Of a stretch of 64,000 nt of DNA, positions 11,240-20,649 are shown in pieces. The stretch comes from Parvibaculaceae bacterium (lineage in GTDB: Bacteria > Pseudomonadota > Alphaproteobacteria > Parvibaculales > Parvibaculaceae), in the NCBI GenBank assembly GCA_029209985.1, contig JARGNZ010000004.1:95376-159375 (forward strand). Reading direction: 5' to 3'. The translations under genes and the position numbers were made by a program. The first letter of the stretch is position 1; the number at the start of each line of letters is the position of its first letter. The notes under the pieces are model-generated. The model did not search any database, was not told the origin of the DNA, and saw only the letters and a program-made list of their open reading frames with translations.

Positions 11240-12715
11240 TTATTGGCCCTTACGCAGAATGTCGCTGACCACACGCTCTAAGTCTTTTAGCGAGGTGCAG
11301 GTGGCGGCGCTGTCGCAATAAGCTGAGAGGCTTTTCATTTCACTGTCTCCGGTGCCCCACATGCTTTTGGGTTCGGGATTGAGCCATAGCACTCGTTTAG
11401 CGCGCGCGTGCACGACTTTCAAAATATCGGCGCGCGGGTCTGCATTGTTTGACCGTCCGTCACCTAGGACAATGACCGTTGTACGATGATCAATGTCATC
11501 GAGCACTGTACGCTCAATTTCCTCAAATGCCCGTCCGTAATCGGTGGAGCCACTGCCGTAAATTTTGAGTGTTTCCCCAATCGCGGTTTCTAGGTCTTGT
11601 GTCTTGAAAAGGTCTGTGACTTCTCCCAGTTCCCCTGAAAAGGCAAAGGCGCGGACCTTTGGTAAGACTTCTTGGAGGGAGTAGAGGAACATCAACAAGA
11701 AGTGTGCGTAGGAAGAGACAGAGCCGGAGACATCGCAAATGGCGACGAGCTTTGGCCGGTCGATTTTCTTTTGCTTCCAGTGGATGTCGAACATGAGGCC
11801 GTCGAAAGCAATGTTTTGGCGGATGGTTTTTCGGAAGTTTAGAGCGCCGCGAATGTCTTTCTTTTTGCGGCGGCTGTTTAAGGCAACGAGCCTTTTTGCC
11901 ATTTTGCGTACCAAACCTTGCATCAACCGCATGTCGCGGCGGTCTACATTGGTGAGGCGAACGCGCGAGAGCACTTCTTCGCGCAATTGTTGGCCAGCGT
12001 TGGCGGTATATAGGTCAAGCTGACGTTCTACATAATCGCGCACCTGTTCGCGCAGACCATCGCGCAAACCTCTGATGTGGTCGGCGCGATTTTCGTTTTC
12101 TTCTGATGCGCGTTCAATCTCCAACTCTAAGCCTTCAAGGCCCATGTCTTCCATAATCCGGCGCACATACATGCCGCGTTGAGTGAAAAGACGAATGCGG
12201 TCGATGCGGGCATTTTGTCCAGCTTCAGCTAAGGCTTGTTGCAGGGCAACGGCGTCTCCGCGCTCCAACAAATCCAGAAGGTCTTGGGAACCTTGAGCGT
12301 TTTGGGCTTCTTGTGCGGTTGCATCGTCAGCTTTCTCTGACTGGCCGCCTGCGCCGCCGCCACTGCCGGGTTGGCCGCCTTGACCTTGGCTTTCCGCTTC
12401 AGATGGACCGTCTGCTTGGGTTGTTTCTTCAGAGGGGATGTCGTCTGTGGTTTCGCTTTCTCCCTGTGCAGTGCTGTCATTCGCTGCGGGAGACTCAACC
12501 TTCTCAAAGGTGAAGTAACGGTCAAAAACCCCATTAAAAGCGTATTTATCTTCGTCGGTTTTGGCCAGCACTTGTGAAAGGGCGGATTTGAGGACCTCGC
12601 GATCTTCAAACCCCACCAGTTCAGCTGTGCGCCCCGCATCTATGCTTTCAGATATGGAGACACGCACATCGGATGCCCGTAGCGCCCGAATGAAATTTCC
12701 CAGCATTTGGGTCAT
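11240..12715 (-). CDS. VWA domain-containing protein, CoxE-like
   Basis: About 490 residues with a low-complexity acidic, Gly/Gln/Ser-rich segment at roughly residues 75-145 and a C-terminal von Willebrand A domain. Its metal-ion-dependent adhesion site is DVSGSVSS (near residue 327). The family (COG3552, CoxE-like) works with a MoxR AAA+ ATPase as a chaperone or metal-insertion pair. The moxR gene ends 3 bases upstream, so they are translationally coupled. No carbon monoxide dehydrogenase or methanol dehydrogenase gene is near, so the client protein is unknown. Confidence 0.92.
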   Translation of the reverse strand: MTQMLGNFIRALRASDVRVSISESIDAGRTAELVGFEDREVLKSALSQVLAKTDEDKYAFNGVFDRYFTFEKVESPAANDSTAQGESETTDDIPSEETTQADGPSEAESQGQGGQPGSGGGAGGQSEKADDATAQEAQNAQGSQDLLDLLERGDAVALQQALAEAGQNARIDRIRLFTQRGMYVRRIMEDMGLEGLELEIERASEENENRADHIRGLRDGLREQVRDYVERQLDLYTANAGQQLREEVLSRVRLTNVDRRDMRLMQGLVRKMAKRLVALNSRRKKKDIRGALNFRKTIRQNIAFDGLMFDIHWKQKKIDRPKLVAICDVSGSVSSYAHFLLMFLYSLQEVLPKVRAFAFSGELGEVTDLFKTQDLETAIGETLKIYGSGSTDYGRAFEEIERTVLDDIDHRTTVIVLGDGRSNNADPRADILKVVHARAKRVLWLNPEPKSMWGTGDSEMKSLSAYCDSAATCTSLKDLERVVSDILRKGQ

Positions 12716-12718
12716 GCT

Positions 12719-13648
12719 TTACGCCCCTCGTGCTTTGCTCACCAAGGCGTTGAGCTCGCCGTCAATGCCTTCAATGTCGTCTTGGAACTTCAGCAAAACA
12801 TTGAGGGTGTTGCGCACGAGGTCTGCATCCAACTCATTGGCATGGAGCAGCATGAGTGTGCGGGCCCAATCAATGGTTTCGGAAACCGCTGGGTGTTTCT
12901 TGAGGTCTTCGCCGCGCAAGCCTTGGACAAAGGCAACGAGTTGTTTGCGTAGGCCCTCGTCAATTTCTGGTACACGGGCGGCGATGATTTTTTGCTCCAA
13001 CTCAGATTCCGGAAAAGGAATGTAGAGGTGCAGGCAGCGGCGTTTCAGAGCGTCACCGATTTCGCGGCTATTGTTCGAGGTTAAGAAAACAATAGGGGCA
13101 GAGCGGGCTTTGATTGTGCCTAGTTCTGGAATTGAAATTTGATAATCTGACAAGAGTTCGAGCAGAAATGCTTCGAATTCGTCGTCTGATTTATCGATCT
13201 CATCGATCAACAATACAGAGCCGTTTTCTTCCCATAGGGCTTTAAGCAGCGGGCGGGGCTCTAGGAAGTCTTCAGAGAAAAATGTGTCATCAAAATCGTG
13301 CAGGCGGGCAATGGACTCGGTAAGTCCTTCGGCGCCCTGCATAAGATCGCCAAGTTTTTCTTTGAGAACTTGCGTGTAAAGCAATTGCTTGCCGTATTTC
13401 CACTCGTAGAGAGCTTTGGATTCATCAACGCCTTCGTAACATTGCAAACGAATGAGCGGTAAGGAAAGAAATTCGGCTGTTGCCTTTGCCAATTCAGTTT
13501 TACCAACGCCGGGAGGGCCTTCGACAAGAATTGGTTTTTGTAATTGTTGGGCTAGAAAAATCGATGTGGCGATATGGGTGTTGCAGATGTATCCGGATTG
13601 CGCGAAGCCTTCGCGAATGGATTCGATTTCTTGACGCTGAACTGACAC
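12719..13648 (-). CDS. MoxR-family AAA+ ATPase
   Basis: Walker A EGPPGVGKTELAKA (about residues 39-52), Walker B VLLIDEIDKSDDEFEAF, sensor 1 VFLTSNNSREIGDALKRR, and a C-terminal lid domain. 309 residues is usual. MoxR ATPases act with VWA partners to remodel or metallate enzyme complexes; the partner here is the next gene on the same strand. Transcription probably starts just upstream of 13648. The product is cytoplasmic. Confidence 0.94.
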   Translation of the reverse strand: MSVQRQEIESIREGFAQSGYICNTHIATSIFLAQQLQKPILVEGPPGVGKTELAKATAEFLSLPLIRLQCYEGVDESKALYEWKYGKQLLYTQVLKEKLGDLMQGAEGLTESIARLHDFDDTFFSEDFLEPRPLLKALWEENGSVLLIDEIDKSDDEFEAFLLELLSDYQISIPELGTIKARSAPIVFLTSNNSREIGDALKRRCLHLYIPFPESELEQKIIAARVPEIDEGLRKQLVAFVQGLRGEDLKKHPAVSETIDWARTLMLLHANELDADLVRNTLNVLLKFQDDIEGIDGELNALVSKARGA

Positions 13649-13731
13649 GAGGTGTTTCCTTGATTTTTTAATATCTGTTGGGGCGGAGACTATCAGCGGA
13701 GGGGATAAAGGGGAATAGGGAAGCGCATTCC

Positions 13732-13753
13732 CCCTGTTCTTTGTTGAACAGGG
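13732..13753. repeat. 8-bp inverted repeat upstream of the beta-oxidation gene
   Basis: CCCTGTTC (13732-13739), a 6-base loop, then GAACAGGG (13746-13753): a perfect inverted repeat in the divergent promoter region between moxR and the fused beta-oxidation gene. It could be an operator or a leader hairpin; no T-run follows. Confidence 0.45.
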
Positions 13754-13890
13754 CTTGTTTGGATTTGCTTAGAAGAATTTTTCAGGAAGGCTGGTTTTCT
13801 GCTGTGTTGAGGGTACAATCCCGGCAAAGCGCACGCACGGTGTGCATGAACAAGCGCATTTAATGCGTGTCCAAACCGGGAGACTGCTTG

Positions 13891-15978
13891 ATGACCAAGA
13901 TTAATGACGTCATGACCCTAGAGAATGAGGGCGACATTGCTGTCCTTTCACTCAATTCACCGCCTGTAAATGCTTTGTCTGCGCCTGTGCGCGAAGGTAT
14001 TTTTGAGGGTGTGAAGGCTGCGATCGCGGATACTTCCGTCAAAGCCATTGTGTTGATCTGTGAGGGACGCACCTTTATTGCGGGCGCCGATATTACAGAA
14101 TTTGGCAAAAAGCCAGTGGGGCCGAGCTTGTTTGAAGCTCAGGACATGATTGAAAACTCCTCTAAGCCTGTTATTGCCGCTATTCACGGCACGGCCCTTG
14201 GGGGCGGTTTGGAAGTGGCATTGACGTGCCATTACCGCGTTGCTGTGCCTTCAGCTAAATGTGGTTTGCCAGAAGTGAACTTGGGTCTGTTGCCTGGTGC
14301 GGGCGGGACTCAGCGTTTGCCACGGATTGTCGGTCCAGAAGCGGCTTTGCAAATGATGGTGACGGGCGCTCATGTTCCTGCGCCGGTTTGCTTGAAAACT
14401 GGCTTGGTGGATAGCTTGGCTGAAGAAGGTGCACTGCGGGCTGGGGCGGTTGCTTTCGCTCAGAAAGTCCTCAGCGATGGTTTGCCATTGAAAAAAGTGC
14501 GTGATTCCAATGAAAAAGTGGAAGCTGCACGTGGCAAGCCTGAAATCTTCAGCGATTTCCGTAAATCAATCGCGCGCAAGACACGCGGTTTCCTTGCTCC
14601 TGAATACAACATCCAATGTATTGAAGCGGCTGTGAATTTGCCATTCGATGAGGGTGTCGCGGTTGAGCGTAAGCTCTTTGGTGAGTTGGTTACTGGCGAA
14701 CAGTCAGCGGCGCAGCGCCATGTATTTTTTGCGGAACGTCAAGTTTGGAAAATTCCGGGCATTGATAAAGATATTCCGCTCATTCCAATCAATAAAGTTG
14801 GGATCATCGGAGCTGGCACCATGGGTGGTGGCATTTCAATGAACTTTGCCAATGCAGGCATCCCAGTTGTGATTGTTGAGCGTGACCAAGCACCTCTCGA
14901 TCGGGGCTTGGGTGTTATTCGTAAGAACTACGAAAACACAGCGGCAAAAGGCCGGATCAGTGCCGATGATGTGGAAACCCGCACGGGGCTTATTTCTGGT
15001 TCCACAGATATGAATGCTTTGGCAGACTGTGATTTGATCATTGAAGCTGTGTTCGAAAACATGGACGTGAAGCAAGACATCTTCCGTAAGCTGGATGAGA
15101 TTTGTAAAGAGGGGGCGATCCTTGCGACGAATACCTCTGCGCTGGACATTAATGAAATTGCTTCTGTTGTGAAGCGTCCAGAAGCTGTGATCGGCTTGCA
15201 CTTCTTCTCTCCTGCCAATGTGATGCGCTTGCTTGAAGTGGTTCGGGCAGACAAAACATCTGACACTGTGATCGCCACATCTATGGCGCTTGCTAAGCGG
15301 ATTAAGAAAATTGCCGCTTTGGTAGGTGTGTGCCCTGGTTTCGTAGGCAACCGGATTTTGGCTCAACGCCAACGGGAAGCTCAGAAGCTTATCTTGGAAG
15401 GCGCGATGCCTTGGGATGTGGACAAAGTCTTGTTCGACTTTGGTTTGCCAATGGGTCCATTTGCAATGTCAGACCTTGCCGGTCTTGACCTTGGATGGCA
15501 GGCAGATAAGAGCAACTCGTCAACCATTCGTGAAGTGCTCTGCGAGATGGACCGTCGTGGTCAGAAAACCAGCGCTGGTTTTTATGATTATGATGAGAAC
15601 CGCAAATCCACACCCTCGCCAGTGGTTGCTAAAATCATTGAAGAGTTTTCCGAGAAGCACCAGATCAAACGTCGCGAGGTTTCCCAAGAAGAAATCTTTG
15701 AGCGGTGTGTTTATCCAATGATCAACGAGGGTGTTAAAATTCTCGAAGAAGGTAAAGCAATCCGTGCATCGGATATTGATATCGTATGGATCAATGGATA
15801 CGGCTGGCCTGTCTACCGTGGTGGCCCAATGCACTACGGTGAGAAAGTGATCGGCTTGGATAAGGTGTTGGCTAAAATGAAAGAGTTTGAAAAAACTCTT
15901 GGGCCTGACTTTAAGCCAGCTGCTTTGTTGGAAGACATGGTTGCACAAGGGAAGAGCTTCGCCCAAATGGGTTATTAA
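13891..15978 (+). CDS. Bifunctional enoyl-CoA hydratase / 3-hydroxyacyl-CoA dehydrogenase (FadB/FadJ-like)
   Basis: Catalyses hydration of trans-2-enoyl-CoA and NAD-dependent oxidation of the 3-hydroxyacyl-CoA in fatty-acid beta-oxidation. The N-terminal crotonase domain shows [15 protein letters not shown], the oxyanion-hole [15 protein letters not shown] and the catalytic-Glu region [17 protein letters not shown]. The dehydrogenase part starts with the Rossmann motif [20 protein letters not shown] (about residue 305), then [15 protein letters not shown] and CPGFVGNRI, and ends with the second helical domain. The ATG at 13891 has GGGAGA seven bases upstream and is preferred to the GTG at 13867. 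Length is about 695 residues. No thiolase partner is adjacent. Confidence 0.95.
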   Translation: MTKINDVMTLENEGDIAVLSLNSPPVNALSAPVREGIFEGVKAAIADTSVKAIVLICEGRTFIAGADITEFGKKPVGPSLFEAQDMIENSSKPVIAAIHGTALGGGLEVALTCHYRVAVPSAKCGLPEVNLGLLPGAGGTQRLPRIVGPEAALQMMVTGAHVPAPVCLKTGLVDSLAEEGALRAGAVAFAQKVLSDGLPLKKVRDSNEKVEAARGKPEIFSDFRKSIARKTRGFLAPEYNIQCIEAAVNLPFDEGVAVERKLFGELVTGEQSAAQRHVFFAERQVWKIPGIDKDIPLIPINKVGIIGAGTMGGGISMNFANAGIPVVIVERDQAPLDRGLGVIRKNYENTAAKGRISADDVETRTGLISGSTDMNALADCDLIIEAVFENMDVKQDIFRKLDEICKEGAILATNTSALDINEIASVVKRPEAVIGLHFFSPANVMRLLEVVRADKTSDTVIATSMALAKRIKKIAALVGVCPGFVGNRILAQRQREAQKLILEGAMPWDVDKVLFDFGLPMGPFAMSDLAGLDLGWQADKSNSSTIREVLCEMDRRGQKTSAGFYDYDENRKSTPSPVVAKIIEEFSEKHQIKRREVSQEEIFERCVYPMINEGVKILEEGKAIRASDIDIVWINGYGWPVYRGGPMHYGEKVIGLDKVLAKMKEFEKTLGPDFKPAALLEDMVAQGKSFAQMGY

Positions 15979-16007
15979 TTAAGTTTTTGTCATAACTCTA
16001 GCAATTG

Positions 16008-16035
16008 AAGGCCCGCAGTTTTGCGGGCCTTTTTT
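16008..16035 (+). terminator. Intrinsic terminator of the beta-oxidation gene
   Basis: A perfect 10-bp stem AAGGCCCGCA / TGCGGGCCTT with loop GTTT, followed by a run of Ts (16030-16035), 29 bases past the stop codon. Confidence 0.93.
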
Positions 16036-16271
16036 GTGCGTGTTTGGGTTTCTGGCTGTTTTCCTACGTCGCGCTGGGGCTTTGTTGGGGCGCTCGCGGG
16101 ATGTCACCGATTTCATCACAAATCAGTGAGCGATTAGTTGAACATTTTGCACTGCTTCGTGATTTCCAGTTGAAGACAAGGTCGGGCACTGTCTTTTTAC
16201 AGACAGAGACGATGCAATGATCCTCCAAACGATCCTTTCGCATTTGTCTGTAGGAAGATCAGTTTATGTAT

Positions 16272-16284
16272 CTGCATGATGCAG
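16272..16284. promoter_or_regulatory. Palindrome upstream of the bufferin operon
   Basis: CTGCAT-G-ATGCAG is a perfect 6+6 inverted repeat about 85 bases before the bufA start, within the 330-base gap that must hold the operon promoter. It is a candidate operator. Known bufferin operons in Caulobacter are controlled by an ECF sigma factor, and no sigma gene is visible nearby, so control is uncertain. Confidence 0.35.
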
Positions 16285-16366
16285 CTGTCGTGTGAAAGAT
16301 TGTTGGCACCAGTTGAGACATTCATGTTCGAGATCATGCGAACCCAAATTTTGAGGAGACGATATT

Positions 16367-16657
16367 ATGACTAAATCTACAACAGCCCTCGCGCTTGCCG
16401 GTGCTTTGACCGCAGCTGTTTCATTGGCAGCCGTTGCCTCTACTGCTCAAGCCGCGGTGCCAGACAATATGGAAAAATGCTTCGGCGTGTCTAAAGCAGG
16501 TGCCAATGATTGTGCGGCAGGTGCGGGCACAACATGCGCAGGCACATCAACAGTTGATTACCAAGGCAATGCTTGGTCATTGGTTGCCAAAGGGACCTGC
16601 ACGTCGATTGACACCCCGTTGGGTAAAGGTTCTTTGACTGAAATCGAACGCCCTTAA
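16367..16657 (+). CDS. bufA: Bufferin precursor peptide (DUF2282/BufA1-type), copper-binding RiPP
   Basis: A 96-residue secreted peptide. Residues 1-29 form a Sec signal peptide ending AQA, with predicted cleavage before AVPDN. The mature part has four cysteines at 38, 49, 57 and 78, in the spacing typical of DUF2282 bufferins (EKCFGV, NDCA, TTCAG, KGTC). In this family an MNIO enzyme (BufB, DUF692) converts core cysteines to thiooxazole-type heterocycles and the exported product chelates copper in the periplasm. GAGGAGA lies upstream of the ATG. bufB, bufC and a doxX gene follow in the same direction with short gaps or overlaps. The modified Cys pair is not provable from sequence; the two central ones are the expected sites. 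Confidence 0.93.
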   Translation: MTKSTTALALAGALTAAVSLAAVASTAQAAVPDNMEKCFGVSKAGANDCAAGAGTTCAGTSTVDYQGNAWSLVAKGTCTSIDTPLGKGSLTEIERP

Positions 16658-16679
16658 GGGCTTGAGAAGGAGCGGATTG

Positions 16680-17609
16680 ATGTTTCCCCGACCTCACCAA
16701 TCCTTCCGTGCTCTTGATCCGATCCCGGCGCGTGCCGGGATCGGACTCAAAGGTGAGCACATGGATGATGTGCTTGAGACGCGCCCTGACCTTGGGTGGT
16801 TTGAAGTTCATCCCGAAAACTATATGAACTCTGGTGGTATATTGCATGACCGCCTTGAAAAAATTCGTGCGCTCTATCCACTTTCCTTACACGGTGTTGG
16901 TTTGTCGCTTGGCACTTATGGGCCGCTGGACCGAACGCATTTGTTGCGCCTAAAGGAGCTGGAAGAGCGATATCAACCCGGCCTCGTCTCGGAGCATCTT
17001 GCGTGGTGCCGATATGAAGATAAGCATTTCAATGACCTGCTGCCGCTGCCTTTGACGCAAGAGGCCTTGGACGTGATGATTGCGCATGTTGACGAGATGC
17101 AAGATGTGCTTGGACGCCAAGTTCTGATTGAAAATCCATCTAGCTATATTTCATTTGATCATGTGGAAATGAACGAGCCTGAGTTTCTTGCCGCACTTGC
17201 TTATCAAACTGGATGTGGACTGCTGCTTGATATTAACAATGTTTATGTGTCAGCGCAGAACCATGGGTTTGATGCTGTCGACTACTTACGCAACTTTCCA
17301 GCAGCTTCAGTCCAAGAAATTCATTTGGCCGGACATGCGCTTGAAGTGCGGGACGGTCATAAAATTCGCATTGATGACCATGGTAGTGAAGTAAGCCAAG
17401 AGGTGTGGCAGCTCTATCGATTCTATTTACAACAAGTTGGCCCTGTTCCTACTTTGATTGAGTGGGATACGAATGTCCCTGCGTTGAGCGTTTTGTTGGA
17501 GCAGGCAGCCCTTGCTGATGTTGAGTTAAATGGTGGCCCGCTTATGGGCGCACCGCATGGGGCGGGTCATGGTGTGTTTCCGTCTCTCTTCGGAGGGCGC
17601 CATGGATAA
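16680..17609 (+). CDS. bufB: MNIO family (DUF692) multinuclear iron oxidase, bufferin-modifying enzyme
   Basis: 309 residues, a TIM-barrel non-haem iron oxygenase that modifies cysteines of the BufA peptide. Conserved polar motifs of the metal site are visible: GLKGEH (His27), FEVHPENYM, LHGVGLSLG (His71), EHLAW (Glu105/His106), IENPSSYI (Glu151), LLLDINNVYVSAQNHG (Asp184, His195), IHLAGH (His215, His219), DDHG (Asp232/His234) and the late Glu261. GAGAAGGAG precedes the ATG at 16680, which is preferred to the TTG at 16662. It starts 22 bases after bufA and overlaps bufC by 8 bases, indicating one transcript. Confidence 0.95.
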   Translation: MFPRPHQSFRALDPIPARAGIGLKGEHMDDVLETRPDLGWFEVHPENYMNSGGILHDRLEKIRALYPLSLHGVGLSLGTYGPLDRTHLLRLKELEERYQPGLVSEHLAWCRYEDKHFNDLLPLPLTQEALDVMIAHVDEMQDVLGRQVLIENPSSYISFDHVEMNEPEFLAALAYQTGCGLLLDINNVYVSAQNHGFDAVDYLRNFPAASVQEIHLAGHALEVRDGHKIRIDDHGSEVSQEVWQLYRFYLQQVGPVPTLIEWDTNVPALSVLLEQAALADVELNGGPLMGAPHGAGHGVFPSLFGGRHG

Positions 17610-18402
17610 CGGGCTTGAGCTGAAAGATTTTCAAGCAGGTTTTTCGCGTGTTTTGGGAGGGGCACCCACGACTGCTTTGCCCATGCCCCTTCGAGATTTT
17701 GGTATGCCGGCTGAACGGCGCTTAGATGTGTACCGGAACAATGTTCACCTTAGTTTACGAGAGGCGCTGGCGGCCAATTTTCCGATTGTGCAGCAGTTGG
17801 TTGGCGAGGCATTTTTTAGTGCAGTGGCGCAGGTGTTTTTAAAAACACACTTGCCGGATCAAGCAGGCTTGATTGGATTTGGCAAAGCTTTCCCTGATTT
17901 TTTAGAAGGCTTTGAGCCGGCACAGTCGTTGCCCTATTTGCCGGATGTGGCGCGGTTTGAATGGGCATGGATCTGTACGGCTAAGTCAGCAAATGCAGTG
18001 ACACTTAAGCCGGAGCGGCTCGGTCGTGTGACGCCGGACCGTATTGCTGACCTGCAATTTATCCTGCATCCCTCTTGCCGTTTTGTCTCGTCTCAGTTTC
18101 CTGTTGTCAGTCTTTGGAACCGTTCGGTTGCGGGGGAAGATTTAGCGGGCTTGTCTTTTGAAAATAATGGGGAAAACGTTGTGCTGTTTCGTCCTCACTT
18201 TGATGTTTTGCAGCGCTCTCTTGGGCTGGGTGGCTTGGCTTTTCTGAAAGCGCTGGGCGAAGGGTTGGCTCTTGGTGGGGCGGCAGAGCGAGCTGCGACG
18301 TATGATGATTTTGATATTGAACATTCGGTGGAAACTGAGTTGGCAGCAGCGCTTGGTGCTGGTTTGTTTTTAGATGTGAAGCTGCCTGGGGCAGTGATCT
18401 GA
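17602..18402 (+). CDS. bufC: DUF2063 bufferin-recognition protein
   Basis: About 266 residues with the DUF2063 N-terminal signature (ELKDFQAGFSRVLGG, and RLDVYRNNVHLSLREALAANFP near residues 33-55) and a C-terminal domain resembling a RiPP recognition element partner. In MNIO clusters this protein binds the DUF692 enzyme and presents the precursor peptide. The ATG at 17602, with CGGAGG six bases upstream, overlaps the bufB stop codon; a longer reading frame from 17530 would overlap bufB by 80 bases and is not favoured. Cytoplasmic. Confidence 0.92.
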   Translation: MDNGLELKDFQAGFSRVLGGAPTTALPMPLRDFGMPAERRLDVYRNNVHLSLREALAANFPIVQQLVGEAFFSAVAQVFLKTHLPDQAGLIGFGKAFPDFLEGFEPAQSLPYLPDVARFEWAWICTAKSANAVTLKPERLGRVTPDRIADLQFILHPSCRFVSSQFPVVSLWNRSVAGEDLAGLSFENNGENVVLFRPHFDVLQRSLGLGGLAFLKALGEGLALGGAAERAATYDDFDIEHSVETELAAALGAGLFLDVKLPGAVI

Positions 18403-18409
18403 GGAGGTT

Positions 18410-18898
18410 ATGATGAACGGAAACAGTCAATCTAGTTCTTTGTGGGGGTCTGTTCAGGGCTTGGTGGTATGGGCCATTGGGATGAGCGAAAAGACACCGG
18501 CTTGGATTTACCAATTGGCCATGCGCGTTGCTATTGGCATGGTGTTTTGGCAGTCAGCCCGTACAAAGGTTGAAGGTGTTTTGACGTTGAAACAGTCCAC
18601 CTTTTTTCTTTTTCAATACGAGTATGATTTGCCGCTGATCCCAGCTGATATTGCCGCTTATATGGCGACTTATGCGGAAACGATTTTTGCCATCTTATTG
18701 ATCGTTGGCTTGGCGACACGGTTTGCGGCTGTGTCCCTATTTGTGATGACATTGGTCATTCAAATTTTTGTTTACCCGCAAGCGTGGGTTGTTCATCTGA
18801 GTTGGATGGCTATTTTGGCTTATTTGATGGCCCGTGGTGCGGGACTATTCTCGGTGGATCATTGGCTTAAAAAGGCCTTTATTTCTCAAAAGATGTGA
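18410..18898 (+). CDS. DoxX family membrane protein of the bufferin operon
   Basis: 162 residues with four hydrophobic segments; the DoxX-like signature includes LAMRVAIGMVFWQSARTKVE and ATYAETIFAILLIVGLATRF. GAGGAGG lies directly before the two adjacent ATGs (18410, 18413). DoxX-type proteins commonly close bufferin and related MNIO operons and are suspected of quinone-linked redox or helping peptide maturation, but their role is not established. It starts 7 bases after bufC, so it is the fourth gene of the operon. Confidence 0.9.
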   Translation: MMNGNSQSSSLWGSVQGLVVWAIGMSEKTPAWIYQLAMRVAIGMVFWQSARTKVEGVLTLKQSTFFLFQYEYDLPLIPADIAAYMATYAETIFAILLIVGLATRFAAVSLFVMTLVIQIFVYPQAWVVHLSWMAILAYLMARGAGLFSVDHWLKKAFISQKM

Positions 18899-18914
18899 GC
18901 CGTTTGTGGGATTT

Positions 18915-18946
18915 GCGTGGGGGAGATGTTAAACTCTCCCCCACGC
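18915..18946. repeat. Strong hairpin after the bufferin operon
   Basis: A perfect 12-bp stem GCGTGGGGGAGA / TCTCCCCCACGC around an 8-base loop, 17 bases after the doxX stop. No T-run follows. It probably marks the 3' end of the bufferin mRNA or blocks exonucleases. Confidence 0.8.
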
Positions 18947-18980
18947 CGCCATAAGAGCTGGCCACATAGGGAGTTTAGAT

Positions 18981-19985
18981 ATGGGTACCCCATCAACAGA
19001 TTATCGAATTTATGGGGCGGAATTGTCCCCTTATTCTGTCAAAGTCCGCAGCTATTGCCGATACAAGTCGATCGCGCATGAGTGGATTAATCGCGATATG
19101 TCTCGCATGAAAGAGTTTCAGGCGCTGGCCAAACTCCCGCTTATTCCTCTCGTGTTGACGCCGGATGAAGATGTTTGGCAAGACAGCACACCGATTTTGG
19201 AAAAGATGGAAGCTCGTTTTTCTACTCCTTCCATCCATCCTGAGGACGGAGTGTTGAACTTCATTTCCGTATTGCTAGAGGAATTTGGAGACGAGTGGGG
19301 CAATAAGATGATGTTCCATTATCGCTGGGCGCGTGATGTGGACCAAATTTCTGCTGCTAACCGGCTGGCTGCATCCAATATGCCGGAGGCCGGGGCCGAA
19401 GAACTTGTGGGCATCTCAAAAATGATCCGCGAGCGTATGTCTGGCCGGGCCTATTTTGTTGGTTCTTCTCCAGAAACAGCAGAGCAGATTGAGACCTCCT
19501 TTAAGGAAACGATGGGATTGCTGGAAGCGCATCTTGCAAACCGGGCGTATCTCTTAGGCGGGCGTCCGTGTTTTGGGGATTTCGGCCTTTGGGCGCAAGT
19601 CTACGAAGCGTGGACTGACCCAACTCCTAAAGCTGTGCTCGAAGCAGACTTTCCGGCTGTTGTTGCTTGGGTGGCGCGGATGCTTGATCCGAAAGAGGAA
19701 GGTGATTTTGAGGATTGGGCACAGCTATCTGGCACCTTAATGCCGCTTTTACGCGAGCAAGTGGGCGCGAATTTTCTACCGTGGAGTGCTGCCAATGCTG
19801 CCGCCCTTGAAAGTGGGGCAGAGACCTTTACGGTTGAGCTGAAAGGCCAACCTTATTCTCAGCAACCGCAAAAATATCATGGGCGTAGCCTGAAGGTGCT
19901 TCGAGAGAAGTATCATGCGGTGCGGGAAAACCGCGCATTGGCTGAGGTTCTACGCGAGGCAGGCTGCCTAGAATGGCTGTCTTAG
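18981..19985 (+). CDS. Glutathione S-transferase family protein
   Basis: 334 residues. The N-terminal thioredoxin-like domain opens with IYGAELSPYSVKVRSYCRYK, a GST-N fold with Ser/Tyr near the usual glutathione-binding position and the later TPILEKMEARF segment (the cis-Pro/glutathione contact region). An all-helical C-terminal domain includes YLLGGRPCFGDFGLWAQVY. It is longer than classical GSTs (about 200-230), with an extension of about 80 residues. The substrate cannot be told. It stands alone after the hairpin at 18915. Confidence 0.88.
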   Translation: MGTPSTDYRIYGAELSPYSVKVRSYCRYKSIAHEWINRDMSRMKEFQALAKLPLIPLVLTPDEDVWQDSTPILEKMEARFSTPSIHPEDGVLNFISVLLEEFGDEWGNKMMFHYRWARDVDQISAANRLAASNMPEAGAEELVGISKMIRERMSGRAYFVGSSPETAEQIETSFKETMGLLEAHLANRAYLLGGRPCFGDFGLWAQVYEAWTDPTPKAVLEADFPAVVAWVARMLDPKEEGDFEDWAQLSGTLMPLLREQVGANFLPWSAANAAALESGAETFTVELKGQPYSQQPQKYHGRSLKVLREKYHAVRENRALAEVLREAGCLEWLS

Positions 19986-20099
19986 TTTGTTGGCTTGAAT
20001 TCAGGAATTTTTAAAGGGAACCCCCTAGTCTAGAGTCGTGAGCGTTCTATCTGAGCGCGTTGGCACTTTGTGCCTCAGACTGTAAATTAGGGGGCCTTT

Positions 20100-20519
20100 A
20101 TGGCCGAAAATGCACATATGCCGAAGCTAGACGCCGACTTACTAGCGAAAGCAGAGGCTGCGGTTGAGGCTCTTAAAGAGGGCTACCGGGAGCATTTGGT
20201 TGCGGCAGGAAATCGGCTGACTGAATTGCTGTCTGCTTATTGTGCTGGAACGGATCGTCTTGAGACTGCACGCGATCTTTTTGCGGCTGGCCACGACTTG
20301 AAAGGGCAGGCGGCTACATTTGGGTATGAGTTGATCACAGAAGTCGCAGATTTGTTGTGTGATGTTCTACGCCCTGGTGAAGAAATTCAGGTCGCTGAGG
20401 TGAACCTCGTGGAAGTGCATATTGAAACCCTGCTCAAGTTAATTGATCAAGATTTTCAAGGGGCTGGTGGCGAGACGGGTGAGGCGATACTACAGCATTT
20501 ACGGTCTTTGGCTAAATAG
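20100..20519 (+). CDS. Histidine phosphotransfer (Hpt) domain protein
   Basis: 139 residues, helical. The motif GHDLKGQAATFGY places the phospho-accepting His at residue 65 in the HxxKG context of Hpt domains. A GGGGGC run precedes the ATG. It ends 130 bases from the end of a convergently encoded hybrid histidine kinase that has a receiver domain but no Hpt of its own, so it is a plausible relay partner. The final response regulator is not in the neighbourhood. Confidence 0.87.
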   Translation: MAENAHMPKLDADLLAKAEAAVEALKEGYREHLVAAGNRLTELLSAYCAGTDRLETARDLFAAGHDLKGQAATFGYELITEVADLLCDVLRPGEEIQVAEVNLVEVHIETLLKLIDQDFQGAGGETGEAILQHLRSLAK

Positions 20520-20649
20520 GCCACAGCTTCATAGCCAGCGCCTTCATAGCTCACGCCTCCGGTGGCATATTCTCAAAATTTGAAATGATCTCTTGGCGCT
20601 TTGGTTTGGCCGGGGGAGCCCCTGATATTTTCTTGGGGTACCCCTGTGG

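Noticed and set aside
16005..16220. 71-residue plus-strand frame after the beta-oxidation gene
   Set aside because: Its first codons form the terminator stem at 16008-16035, so it is not a gene.
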